Positions 43,756 through 52,606 of a DNA stretch of 64,000 nucleotides are shown piece after piece (within the stretch, counting starts at the first letter, position 1; each line of letters begins with the position of its first letter). The notes beneath the pieces were generated by a model. That model saw only the letters and a program-made list of their open reading frames with translations, ran no database searches and was not told the origin of the DNA. Position numbers and translations under genes: made by a program. The stretch is from positions 124,001 through 188,000 of the forward strand of contig CAXXSW010000011.1 in the NCBI GenBank assembly GCA_963677625.2, given 5' to 3'. The DNA comes from UBA1351 sp963677625 (lineage in GTDB: Bacteria > Bacillota > Clostridia > Lachnospirales > Vallitaleaceae).

Positions 43756-45423
43756 ATGAAAAAGATGAATCGAGTAATAAGTATTATGATACTGGTCATG
43801 CTTTTAGTAAGTGTGGGATGTAATGGTAATTCAACTAAAGATGTTTATGACGATCAGGATAATACTGCACAAAGCAATGAAAAGAATGACTCGGAGGCTA
43901 ATGAAGAATCAGAACAAACAAATCAAGATATTGTTAATAATGTTTCAGGTAATGATGTTAGCCTTGTCATAAAGGGATTGAATTCAAGTACAGAAATTAA
44001 ATTAGATGACATTTTGGCCTTGACTTCTGTAACGCGTGACATTAAGAGTTTGACATCTGACGGTGAAGAAGAGCTTGATCAGGTCCAAGGATATCTGCTG
44101 ACAGATATATTGACAAGTATAGGTGAATCTTTAGATGGTGTAGATAGTATTCGTTTTACTGCTGGGGATGGGTATGCCATTAACGTACCTAATGATATTG
44201 TAGCCTCAAAGGATATTATACTAGCAAATGTATGGAATGATAATCCGCTTACACAAAGAGAACAACCTTTGAGAGTTGCTATTAATGATGTTAGATCCAT
44301 GTATTTTGTATCAAATTTGGTTGAAATAGAGTTAAAAGCAGGAGAAGACCAAGAGGCATCAAGTGATGAGGGAAGTATGGTGAGCTCATCGGAGAAAATG
44401 GTCATTATGATGGAAACTGCCTTTAGTATGGTCCCAAGTGAAGAGTACGTTTATTATGATAGTCCAGATCAGGCTGTACATATAGGTGATTTGATTGAAA
44501 CGTTCGACTTGCCACAAGTTGATGAGGTTGCATTTGTTGCAAGTGATGGATATGAAAAGACAGAAGATTATGAAGTGGTCCAGGATTGTTCTATCAAGTA
44601 TACCGGTGAAGATATGCCTCTTTTTACAGCCCATGAACTTCCCCTTGGTATGATAATTAAGAATGTTATGACTATGGCTTTTGACGACAAGGCTTTTGTT
44701 TCCCTTACAAGTGCCTCAGACGTCTTACCACAGGCAAATATTTCTGACAATGTAGGAGTCAGTGTATATGATTTGGTTAAAACTGCAGGTCTTGAAGCAG
44801 ATTACTATGTGCTTTTTGCATCAGATGGTTATAGTATAGAAGTTAGTAAAGACACCTTAAAAACTGGTGTTGCATATGTGAATGATCAAGGAAGTATAAC
44901 TGTAAAATTTGCATCTGATAATCCTGATAAATCTAATCTTAAAGGCTTGTTGCAGGTGACAAGCGGAGATGGAAGTCATGAAAAAGTCTTCCAATCTGAA
45001 ACTGCCCAGACAGGTGAAGAAAAGAGTACTGATATTGAGGGTAATGGTTGGACCATTGTATTTGAAGGTTTAGAGGACGGGTCTTTTGATATGACCAGTG
45101 ACCGTGCTGAACGCAAATTGGAAAGAGTCAGTCTTCATACAGAACGGATGAAAGATGACGTTATATATCCAGAAGACTGGGAGGGATATAAACTTAAGGA
45201 CGTATTGACTTTCCTTAAGGTTGAAACATTTGATTCCCTTATTTTGGTTGCAGAAGATGGGTACGAAATTGTGCTTAACAGTGACCAGGTTGATGATGAA
45301 ACTATTATTGCAGTAGTCAAGGATGGTGAACCAATAAGTGGTGGTAACCCTGTTCAGTTAGTTCAAAATACAGAGTTTGCTACAAGTTGGATTAAAAATC
45401 TTGCGAAAATTATTGTACAATGA
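43756..45423 (+). CDS. lipoprotein with repeated sulfite-oxidase-like (DGY) domains
   Basis: 555 aa. The signal peptide ends in the lipobox SVGC (Cys22), followed by an acidic Asn/Glu/Gln-rich linker. Four domain-like units follow, each with a [GSE]DGY motif (near residues 138, 264, 357 and 501) and a preceding helix such as LLTDILTSIG, VYDLVKTAGL or LKDVLTFLKV. These resemble the oxidoreductase molybdopterin-binding (SUOX) fold, but no conserved molybdenum-ligating cysteine is present, so a binding role is more likely than catalysis. It is predicted on the outer face of the membrane. Its stop overlaps the S-component start (ATGA). Confidence 0.72.
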   Translation: MKKMNRVISIMILVMLLVSVGCNGNSTKDVYDDQDNTAQSNEKNDSEANEESEQTNQDIVNNVSGNDVSLVIKGLNSSTEIKLDDILALTSVTRDIKSLTSDGEEELDQVQGYLLTDILTSIGESLDGVDSIRFTAGDGYAINVPNDIVASKDIILANVWNDNPLTQREQPLRVAINDVRSMYFVSNLVEIELKAGEDQEASSDEGSMVSSSEKMVIMMETAFSMVPSEEYVYYDSPDQAVHIGDLIETFDLPQVDEVAFVASDGYEKTEDYEVVQDCSIKYTGEDMPLFTAHELPLGMIIKNVMTMAFDDKAFVSLTSASDVLPQANISDNVGVSVYDLVKTAGLEADYYVLFASDGYSIEVSKDTLKTGVAYVNDQGSITVKFASDNPDKSNLKGLLQVTSGDGSHEKVFQSETAQTGEEKSTDIEGNGWTIVFEGLEDGSFDMTSDRAERKLERVSLHTERMKDDVIYPEDWEGYKLKDVLTFLKVETFDSLILVAEDGYEIVLNSDQVDDETIIAVVKDGEPISGGNPVQLVQNTEFATSWIKNLAKIIVQ

Positions 45424-45971
45424 GATTATTAAAAGGTCTTAAACTTTATGATTTAATGGTTATTGCCTTAATGGCGGCTCTGGGAATAGCATCTAAACCC
45501 CTTATAGTTCCCATTGCTCATATGATTACTGGCCCTCTCTTTATACCTGGGGGGGCCGTCGCTGGTGGCTTCTATATGATGTGGATTGTTTTAGCGTCAG
45601 GTCTTGTGGGAAAAAAGGGGGCAGCGACTTTAACAGCATTGGTTCAAGCTTTGATTGTTATGGTTACTGGTTCTTTCGGTAGCCATGGTCTTGCAAGCCT
45701 CATTACTTATTCCCTTCCAGGGATATTAGTTGATCTTTTCATTTTAGTATTAAGACGTCCTTTAAAGACAAATACGGATTTTTTTATAGGTGGAATTTTG
45801 GCTAATATGGCAGGAACATATTTATCTAATCTAGTTTTCTTTCGTCTGCCATTGGTCCCCTTGTTGTTATCTTTGTTTACTGGAATTCTATCAGGAGGTA
45901 TAGGGGGGCTTATTGCTTATCGTATACATAAAGGTGTCGTGGATATAGGAGGCGGTCATAATGAAGAATAG
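45420..45971 (+). CDS. ECF transporter S component (substrate-specific membrane subunit)
   Basis: A 183-aa protein with about six membrane segments. An AxxxA motif in the first (LMVIALMAALGIASK) is expected for contact with EcfT. Its central part (FIPGGAVAGGFYMMWIVLASGLVGKKGAATLTALVQALIVM) resembles YkoE-type S components proposed for hydroxymethylpyrimidine/thiamine. The neighbours here are not thiamine genes, so the substrate is open. It overlaps the genes on both sides. Confidence 0.82.
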   Translation: MRLLKGLKLYDLMVIALMAALGIASKPLIVPIAHMITGPLFIPGGAVAGGFYMMWIVLASGLVGKKGAATLTALVQALIVMVTGSFGSHGLASLITYSLPGILVDLFILVLRRPLKTNTDFFIGGILANMAGTYLSNLVFFRLPLVPLLLSLFTGILSGGIGGLIAYRIHKGVVDIGGGHNEE

Positions 45972-46479
45972 AATACCTCTTGTCATTATTGTTTTTTTAG
46001 TTATTGGAATTGCTGTCCTAAGTTTTTTTAATCAAAAGGATTTAGCAAAAAAAAAACGATTAGACGAGGAAGAAATTTTTTCAATATGGGAGAATGGGGA
46101 ATCCCTAAAGGCTTATAGTAAGGATGAATTAAAGCGTTTAGGAGATTCAAGTTTCACAGCCAACCTTAAGGCAAGTGGGAAAGAAGCTGAAAGCCATGAG
46201 TATCGAGGTCTTCCTTTGGTGGTGGTGTTAGAAGATGCAGGCCTTAACATTTTAAAAAATAGGCCTTTAACAGTGAGTGCTATAGACGGTTATGCTGTAG
46301 CCATACCTTTTGAAAAGTGGAGTGATCCAGAAAATGTTTATCTGGCTTATGAAATGGATGGTCAACCATTGGGAAATAAAGCAAACGGTGGGGTGGGCCC
46401 CTACCAGGTTATTATCAGCAAGGATAAGTTCAGTCAATTCTGGTGCAAATATGCATTTAAGGCTGAGTTTAATGAGTGA
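45961..46479 (+). CDS. membrane-anchored single DGY (sulfite-oxidase-like) domain protein
   Basis: 172 aa. One N-terminal membrane anchor (IPLVIIVFLVIGIAVLSFF), then an extracytoplasmic domain with the same fold signature as the lipoprotein two genes upstream (YRGLPLVVVLEDAGL ... VSAIDGYAVAIP ... GVGPYQVIISK). One cysteine lies near the end (FWCKYAF). It overlaps the S component by 11 bp and precedes the ATPase, so it probably docks at the transporter as a receptor. Confidence 0.7.
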   Translation: MKNRIPLVIIVFLVIGIAVLSFFNQKDLAKKKRLDEEEIFSIWENGESLKAYSKDELKRLGDSSFTANLKASGKEAESHEYRGLPLVVVLEDAGLNILKNRPLTVSAIDGYAVAIPFEKWSDPENVYLAYEMDGQPLGNKANGGVGPYQVIISKDKFSQFWCKYAFKAEFNE

Positions 46480-46499
46480 TTACCAGAGGAGAGACGTGA

Positions 46500-47177
46500 A
46501 TGGCTGGGCTGATTCAAGTAGAAGATCTGACATTTGGTTATAGACGGGACAAAATCCTGTATGAAGATTTATGTCTACAGGTCCAAAAGGGTGAATGGAT
46601 TGGTCTGACAGGATATAGCGGACAGGGAAAAACAACCCTTTTGAGGCTTATTAATGGATCTATAAAAAAAGGTGGTATGGAAGGATTAGGAAAGATAATT
46701 GTTTTAGGTAGAGATATGTTGAAAGAAGATCATATTCCAGGTGATGTCATGACTGTATATCAGAACCCTGAACATCAATTAGTCTTTACTGATGGAATGG
46801 ATGAGCTTCTTTTTGGTATGGAGAACTTTTCCTACACTCCCAATGACATGACAGAACAAATAGAGAATATAATAAGGGACTTGGATATTAAGGACATAAT
46901 TCATAAAAATCCTGCTAATCTTTCTGGTGGTGAGAAACAACTTATGGTTCTAGGAGCAGTTCTTTGTTTAAATTCTAGTATTCTCCTTCTAGATGAAGCC
47001 TTTTCAGCAGTTGATGAGAGACGGGTCTCTAAGATATTGTCACTTCTTAAAGAAAGACATCAAAAAGGCTTAACTATCGTCATGGTGGATCATAAAAAAG
47101 AACATTTGGTATATGCAGACAGAGTCCTTGAGCTTAAAGACAAATCTCTTTATGAAATGGAAAGGGAAGGTATCTAG
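46500..47177 (+). CDS. ecfA1: ECF transporter ATP-binding protein, first
   Basis: 225 aa with Walker A GYSGQGKTT, the Q-loop segment VYQNPEHQLVFTDG typical of EcfA, signature NLSGGEKQ and Walker B ILLLDEAFSAVD. The next base after its stop starts the second ATPase. GAGGAGAGACG lies before the start. Confidence 0.9.
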   Translation: MAGLIQVEDLTFGYRRDKILYEDLCLQVQKGEWIGLTGYSGQGKTTLLRLINGSIKKGGMEGLGKIIVLGRDMLKEDHIPGDVMTVYQNPEHQLVFTDGMDELLFGMENFSYTPNDMTEQIENIIRDLDIKDIIHKNPANLSGGEKQLMVLGAVLCLNSSILLLDEAFSAVDERRVSKILSLLKERHQKGLTIVMVDHKKEHLVYADRVLELKDKSLYEMEREGI

Positions 47178-47846
47178 ATGGTATTTATAAGGATTGAGGA
47201 CATGTCATATACACTATTGGAAAACCATCATAAAAGATTGCTTTTTGATAGGATGAATTTAAGTCTGAAAAAAGGTATAATAACCTCTTTATCCGGTCCA
47301 AATGGTGTTGGAAAGACGACTTTGTCTAAGTTGATTATTGGAGCCTTAAAAGCTGACTGTGGGAAAATATTAATTGATGATAAGTCGGTAGACGACTACA
47401 AGACTTTTGAAATAGGTCAAAAGATAGGTTATCTTTTTCAAAATCCAGAATTACAGCTATTTAATGATACGATTTATAATGAACTTATGTTTCCTTATAT
47501 CTATGGACAAGGGATTACAGAGGAAATTGAGACCCGATACCAAGATCTTATTGTGGACCTATCAATAGAAGATATTGAAAATACGCCGGTTCATCTTTTA
47601 AGCAGAGGAGAGAAACAACGGGTGGCCATTGGAACTATTTTAATGTTGAATCCAGATTATATGATACTAGATGAACCTACTGTTGGATTGAATCAAGAAT
47701 TAATTCATGACCTAATTGGTATCATTCGTAGGTTAATTGAAAAAGGAATGGGTATTCTTGTCATTAGCCATGATTTTAATTTCATAAGGGAATTGAATGG
47801 AAAAAATTTAACCATGAGTAGGGGTGGTGTCATACATGAGAATTGA
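47178..47846 (+). CDS. ecfA2: ECF transporter ATP-binding protein, second
   Basis: 222 aa with Walker A GPNGVGKTT, FQNPELQLFNDTIYNEL (the EcfA Q-loop), signature LLSRGEKQR and Walker B YMILDEPTVGL. It forms the heterodimer with the preceding ATPase. It overlaps the EcfT gene by 11 bp. Confidence 0.9.
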   Translation: MVFIRIEDMSYTLLENHHKRLLFDRMNLSLKKGIITSLSGPNGVGKTTLSKLIIGALKADCGKILIDDKSVDDYKTFEIGQKIGYLFQNPELQLFNDTIYNELMFPYIYGQGITEEIETRYQDLIVDLSIEDIENTPVHLLSRGEKQRVAIGTILMLNPDYMILDEPTVGLNQELIHDLIGIIRRLIEKGMGILVISHDFNFIRELNGKNLTMSRGGVIHEN

Positions 47847-48582
47847 GCTTGATCCTAGGTCTAAGATTATAGTGGTGGGTATGTTTTCGTTTGTCATCCT
47901 TTTTAGTAGCGATTTTTTGATACAATTTTTCGTACTTATACTTATGTTGGCCATTGGTAAGTTTGTAGGTCTTAAAACCGGTCAGGTCATATGGAGGTTC
48001 AGGAAATTTGGTGGTATATTAATAATCTTAATTATTATTCAAAGTATATTTACTCAAGGTCAATCAATCATTCATGTGTTTGGTCTTTCAATCTTGACGA
48101 AAGAGGGCCTCTTGCTTGCAATGAACTATGTTTTTCGTGTACTGGTTATACTCTTAAGTGGTGGTATTATATCAACAACACCTATGAGACTGGTTATACA
48201 GGGCTTAGTTCAAATGAGACTTCCATATGAGTTTGCTTTGATGACGACAGTTGGCATCCGATTTCTACCCCTATTGATGGAAGAAATGAAAAATACTGCT
48301 ATAGCTATAAGTTTACGAGGGATAGATGTATCTAGCCTGCCCTTAAAACTTAGACTGGAGATGATTGCCAAGCTCTTTGTGCCCCTTGTTGTCAGGTCAT
48401 TGAACAGGGCAAAACATTTAGCAGAATCACTAGAGAATAGAGGATTTGTCATTGGTGGGCAGAGAAGTTCCTTCTATAGGCTAACTATGACAAAGATTGA
48501 TTATGGCTTTATTTGTATCATGACATTATGTTCCATAATGTTTATAATAATGGATTACTATGGAGTGTTGAGTTTAATCTAA
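47836..48582 (+). CDS. ecfT: ECF transporter transmembrane protein EcfT
   Basis: 248 aa with N-terminal LDPRSKIIVVGMFSF, about five membrane segments and the two coupling-helix motifs with Arg-Gly (ISLRGIDVS and ENRGFVIGG) that hold the ATPases. The ATG at 47836 is chosen over GTG 47824. It completes an S-A-A-T set in one operon, so this transporter may be dedicated to its own S component. Confidence 0.9.
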   Translation: MRIELDPRSKIIVVGMFSFVILFSSDFLIQFFVLILMLAIGKFVGLKTGQVIWRFRKFGGILIILIIIQSIFTQGQSIIHVFGLSILTKEGLLLAMNYVFRVLVILLSGGIISTTPMRLVIQGLVQMRLPYEFALMTTVGIRFLPLLMEEMKNTAIAISLRGIDVSSLPLKLRLEMIAKLFVPLVVRSLNRAKHLAESLENRGFVIGGQRSSFYRLTMTKIDYGFICIMTLCSIMFIIMDYYGVLSLI

Positions 48583-48606
48583 TATGAGATTGGAAAGGGT
48601 AGGAAG

Positions 48607-49365
48607 ATGAAGGTTTTTTCAGTTATTGGATATACGGGGTCAGGTAAGACAACCACAATAGAAAGTATTATAGGAGAACTCAGAAAAAGAGGGTATAGCG
48701 TAGGATCAGTGAAAGATATTCACTTTGAAGGCTTTGCAATAGATACAATAGGAACTAACTCTTATCGACATAAGAAGGCTGGGTCCATGTTAGTCACTGC
48801 AAGGGGGTTAAAGGAGACAGATATTCTTTTCCAAGAACATTTAAGTCTTTCGCAAATTGCCTCTTTCTACGATATGGACTATTTGGTTTTGGAAGGGGTT
48901 ATGGAAGCCAGTGTTCCAATTATTTTGGCAGGACGAGATATAAAGGACCTTGATGAAAGGTATGATAAGCGTGTTTTTGCTATTAGCGGTAAGGTGGCCG
49001 ATAGTATAGAAGCTTATAATGGTCTTCCTGCCATAAGTGTTATGAAAGATCCAATTAAGCTAGTAGACCTTGTTGAGAAGAAAACTTTTCCTCTTTTGCC
49101 GGATATGGATCCAGAGTGTTGTGGTGCTTGTGGAATGACCTGTAGAGACCTATGTCATGCTATTGTTGAAGGTAAAAAAACTTACAGTGACTGTTTGATT
49201 ATTCAGTCGGAAATTGAACTTCTTGTAGATGGTAAGTCCATTCAAATGGTGCCATTTGTCCAGAAGATTCTTCGTCATGCAGTACTTGGTGTGGTAAGCG
49301 AACTAGATGGATACAAGAAGGGTGTGCCTATTGAGGTCCGCCTTAAGGAAAAAGATGAATCATGA
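48607..49365 (+). CDS. mobB: MobB-type GTPase with C-terminal Fe-S motif
   Basis: 252 aa. The N-terminal P-loop domain (VIGYTGSGKTTTIESIIGELRKRGYSVGSVKDIHF) is that of MobB, which helps attach GMP to molybdopterin. Residues ~171-196 carry a cysteine set (CCGACGMTC ... DC) like the [4Fe-4S] domain of RnfB and corrinoid Fe-S proteins. No molybdoenzyme or other mo-cofactor gene is in the window. It overlaps the kinase-like gene by 4 bp. Confidence 0.85.
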   Translation: MKVFSVIGYTGSGKTTTIESIIGELRKRGYSVGSVKDIHFEGFAIDTIGTNSYRHKKAGSMLVTARGLKETDILFQEHLSLSQIASFYDMDYLVLEGVMEASVPIILAGRDIKDLDERYDKRVFAISGKVADSIEAYNGLPAISVMKDPIKLVDLVEKKTFPLLPDMDPECCGACGMTCRDLCHAIVEGKKTYSDCLIIQSEIELLVDGKSIQMVPFVQKILRHAVLGVVSELDGYKKGVPIEVRLKEKDES

Positions 49366-50015
49366 GTCAAGACTTTTATTCTAAGCGAAATCAGGTGTAT
49401 CTGGATTTGGAAGGAAACAGGGTTGTTAAGCTGTTTACAAGAAAAGAAAGCTATAAATGGGAAGAAAAAATTTATAAAGTCTTATCTGAAACTGGATTTG
49501 ATGAAAAGCCTCATTTACTTGACAAAGATCCGGAAAAGGGAGTCTTATTTTTATCTTATCTAAAGGGAAAAACATTGTTAGATCTTGTTGAAGTATATGA
49601 GTTAGAATCAAATATTGAGGCTACTGTAGTCTTGCTTATAGAACTAAAAGCATGGTTTGAAAAATTTTATCAAGCTTTAGATAATAGTTGCCTTTTCTAC
49701 CAAGGTGAATCATATTGCTTTGGTGATGTAAATCTTAGAAATTTTATCTACGATAAAAAAATACAAGGACTTGATTTTGAGAGTGTTGCTGAAGGGGATA
49801 GGAATCAGGAATGGCTTGAGTTGCTTGCAAGATTTTTATTATATAGACCAGAAAAAACAGACTATAAATATAAAGTCCTAAAGTCTCTTTATAATCAACT
49901 TGACATAAAAGATAAGAGCTATGAACAATGGTTAAAAACTATAGAAGAACATATTACAGTGATTTTAGAAAAAAGATCACGCTATCATGATCTGGTGATA
50001 AGCCCTGAGTTATAA
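49362..50015 (+). CDS. protein-kinase-fold (aminoglycoside/small-molecule kinase-like) protein
   Basis: 217 aa. The pattern fits an APH/RIO-like kinase fold: a possible ATP lysine (RVVKLF, Lys23), hinge-like LFLSYLKGKTLLDL, a catalytic-loop equivalent GDVNLRNF (121-128) and a metal-binding DFE (138-140). It is shorter than most kinases. It is the last gene of the operon, coupled to mobB by ATGA. It might phosphorylate the imported compound; this is inference. Confidence 0.6.
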   Translation: MSQDFYSKRNQVYLDLEGNRVVKLFTRKESYKWEEKIYKVLSETGFDEKPHLLDKDPEKGVLFLSYLKGKTLLDLVEVYELESNIEATVVLLIELKAWFEKFYQALDNSCLFYQGESYCFGDVNLRNFIYDKKIQGLDFESVAEGDRNQEWLELLARFLLYRPEKTDYKYKVLKSLYNQLDIKDKSYEQWLKTIEEHITVILEKRSRYHDLVISPEL

Positions 50016-50029
50016 CTTGGGGTTTTTTT
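50001..50029 (+). terminator. terminator of the ThiF-ECF-MobB operon
   Basis: ccctgagt/acttgggg with a TATA loop overlapping the stop codon, then T7. Confidence 0.75.
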
Positions 50030-50189
50030 AAAATAAAATTTCTGTTCGGAGCATTATCTTGTTTGGGTCTATAGTATTAGGTTTGAAAGAAAGTAATCAT
50101 AGTATATAAGGTTGAGAAAAACGTAAATATTATAGTTTTTCAATAGAACATGTGCTATAGTATTATTATTATAAGTCAGGAGAGTAAAA

Positions 50190-51623
50190 GTGAGATTAAG
50201 CGTTTTTTTTGAAAATCGTGGCCTTGACCATAAAAGGGTAAAAAGATGTCCTTACCTCTTATTGATTGGCTATTTTTTTATACAAATCATTTTTATATCA
50301 ATATTAACAATTATATTCTCGGACCAAGTAGCTGAGTTTAAATCCTATGTGGTAGTTCTTACAGTTGGGATGGTTTTGTTATTGGTTTCGACCTTGTATT
50401 TGGCTTATGTAATATACAGTAATCAAAAGAGAATGATGAAGTATAAAGAAGCCTATCTAAATAGTGAAAGAACGTTAGAAAAACTGACTTACGATAATCA
50501 AAAGAGTGAGTTTTATAACCTTCTGACCAATTATATTACGAATGATACCCATACGGATGAAGAGGTTATCATCAAGGTTTTTACTTATTTGATGAAAAGG
50601 TTAGGTGTTTGTGACAAAGGAAGTGTCATGAGACTTGATGAGAATCTTGTCACCTTCATATATGCACAAGGTTACCAGTTGGATATTCTTAATTCATTGG
50701 AATTGAAAGCAAGGGATATTGAATTGTTTACTTCAGGGGTGCAGCTTAGAAAAAACGTTGAAAAAAGCCTTGAGAAAAAAATGGGAACTGAAAAATATAA
50801 TACGTATTCAGAACATGCTCAACCGATTTATGAGTCTATCTATATTGGCTTGGTGGAGAAAGAAAAGGTTAAATTAGGTATAAGTCTTGACATCAGTCAA
50901 CCGGAGTTTAAGAAAAAACATGGAACCTTTACCGATGAAATGATGGAAGAGGTAAGAGCCACACAAATCTTAGTTAATGCTATGCTAAAAATGAAAGATT
51001 TGGTAAGTCTACGTAATGAAATGCAATATGGTGTTTCATCTGCATTTATTAAAGCTTTTGAATATCATGATGCTTATACTATGGGACATTCCTATGAGGT
51101 GGCACGTATTTCCAAATTAATAGGTGAATGTCTAGATTATAATGAAGATAACCTAAACGAGTTGTACTGGGCTGCTATGCTTCATGACTTAGGTAAAATT
51201 GTTATACCAAAACAAGTCCTCGAAAAAGCGGGGCCCTTAAGTGAGGAGGAATATGATTTGGTTCGGACCCATTGTAAGACAGGGGCATCATTTCTTGAAA
51301 ATGCTCCTGGTTTAGAATGTGTGGCCAAATACGTACGTCATCATCATGAGTCTTATGATGGGAGTGGCTATCCAGATGGTCTTGCTGGAGAGGAAATACC
51401 ACTTTCTTCTAGAATTATACATTTGGCTGATAACTATCATGCTATGTTGTCAGAACGACCTTATAGGAAAGAATTGACAACAACAGCAGTTTTACAGGAA
51501 ATTATTAACGGTGAAGGAAAGGCCTATTGCCCAATTGTAACAGAAGCTTTTTTACAGATGTTTGATAGAATAAAGACAGAAAGTTATAAGAATACAACAG
51601 AAAGATATAAGACAGAAAGATGA
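50190..51623 (+). CDS. membrane HD-GYP domain protein (c-di-GMP phosphodiesterase-like)
   Basis: A 477-aa protein starting with GTG after AGGAGA. Two membrane helices (about 22-43 and 53-75) precede a GAF-like region (~100-270) and a complete HD-GYP domain: HSYEVARIS, HDLGK (332-336), RTHCKTGASFL, HHHESYDGSGYPDGLAGEEIPLSSRI, ADNYHAMLSERPYR. All metal ligands are present, so it likely hydrolyses c-di-GMP in response to a signal. uppP follows 10 bp later. Confidence 0.9.
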   Translation: MRLSVFFENRGLDHKRVKRCPYLLLIGYFFIQIIFISILTIIFSDQVAEFKSYVVVLTVGMVLLLVSTLYLAYVIYSNQKRMMKYKEAYLNSERTLEKLTYDNQKSEFYNLLTNYITNDTHTDEEVIIKVFTYLMKRLGVCDKGSVMRLDENLVTFIYAQGYQLDILNSLELKARDIELFTSGVQLRKNVEKSLEKKMGTEKYNTYSEHAQPIYESIYIGLVEKEKVKLGISLDISQPEFKKKHGTFTDEMMEEVRATQILVNAMLKMKDLVSLRNEMQYGVSSAFIKAFEYHDAYTMGHSYEVARISKLIGECLDYNEDNLNELYWAAMLHDLGKIVIPKQVLEKAGPLSEEEYDLVRTHCKTGASFLENAPGLECVAKYVRHHHESYDGSGYPDGLAGEEIPLSSRIIHLADNYHAMLSERPYRKELTTTAVLQEIINGEGKAYCPIVTEAFLQMFDRIKTESYKNTTERYKTER

Positions 51624-51633
51624 GGATTTTCAA

Positions 51634-52467
51634 GTGGATTTGTTAGAAATATTGAAAGTTATTTTTTTAGGGATTGTTGAAGGCATTACAGAATGGTTAC
51701 CTATAAGTAGTACTGGTCATATGATATTGGTCGATGAAGTGATTTCTATTAATGCCAGTAGTGCTTTTATGGAAATGTTTTTTGTCGTCATACAGCTAGG
51801 GGCAATTATGGCTGTTGTCGTTCTTTATTTTGAAAAGTTATTACCTTTTGATATGAAGAAGAAATTTGCCCCTAAAAAGGATACGTGGATGCTTTGGTTT
51901 AAAATAATCGTAGCTTGTATACCAGCTGGGGTTATTGGGATTATGTATGATGACGTCATTGATGAAGTCTTCCTTAGTTCATCTTTTAGGACCCTTGTAG
52001 TTGCAAGTACCTTGATTTTTTATGGGATTGTTTTTATTGTCATTGAGCGTAAATTCAAGGATAAAATTCCTAAAGTTAATAAATTAGAGGATTTAACCTT
52101 CTTAACAGCTTTTGCTATCGGTCTTTTTCAACTCTTAGCCCTTGTACCTGGAACATCAAGGTCAGGAGCTACCATTATAGGTGCTATGTTGATTGGAACA
52201 TCAAGAACAGTAGCAGCAGAGTTTACTTTTTTTCTTGCTATTCCTGTCATGTTCGGGGCCAGTTTAATTAAGCTCTTAGGTTTTGGTTTGGCATTTACAA
52301 CGTCTGAACTTATTATTTTGATTCTTGGTATGTTAGTGGCCTTTGTAGTGTCTATATTGGCTATTAAATTTTTGGTGGGATATATTAAAAAACATGATTT
52401 TCAGGCCTTTGGGTATTATCGTATAGTTTTGGGGATTATTGTTTTTGCTCTATATGCGTTTAGATAA
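51634..52467 (+). CDS. uppP: undecaprenyl-diphosphate phosphatase
   Basis: A 277-aa integral membrane protein (BacA family) that recycles the cell-wall lipid carrier. It has both family motifs: EGITEWLPISSTGHM near the N-terminus and LVPGTSRSGATIIGAMLIGTSR in the second half. It starts with GTG at 51634 (GAGGATTTTCAA upstream) and is probably co-transcribed with the HD-GYP gene. Confidence 0.96.
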   Translation: MDLLEILKVIFLGIVEGITEWLPISSTGHMILVDEVISINASSAFMEMFFVVIQLGAIMAVVVLYFEKLLPFDMKKKFAPKKDTWMLWFKIIVACIPAGVIGIMYDDVIDEVFLSSSFRTLVVASTLIFYGIVFIVIERKFKDKIPKVNKLEDLTFLTAFAIGLFQLLALVPGTSRSGATIIGAMLIGTSRTVAAEFTFFLAIPVMFGASLIKLLGFGLAFTTSELIILILGMLVAFVVSILAIKFLVGYIKKHDFQAFGYYRIVLGIIVFALYAFR

Positions 52468-52529
52468 TCAAGCAGGAAGTTACTTGATTACAAAAATATA
52501 TCCTGTAAATATATGGGAATTATTTTGAT

Positions 52530-52572
52530 TAATTACAAGAGGCAGCTAAATGGGGCTGCCTCTTGTAATTGG
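52530..52572. terminator. terminator-like perfect hairpin between convergent genes
   Basis: attacaagaggcagc (52532-52546) and gctgcctcttgtaat (52555-52569) pair perfectly over 15 bp. T-runs are poor on both sides, but its position between uppP and the deaminase supports a terminator. Confidence 0.65.
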
Positions 52573-52606
52573 AAAGAATATTATTTGTATAGAAGTATTT
52601 GAAGCT

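Noticed and set aside
43756..46479. The DGY proteins as active molybdoenzymes
   Set aside because: No conserved metal-ligating cysteine occurs in the repeats, and no partner redox subunit is encoded.
51577..51621. Short repeated acagaaag/tataag units at the end of the HD-GYP gene
   Set aside because: Only a few imperfect units within coding sequence; too short and irregular for a CRISPR array or a meaningful tandem repeat.
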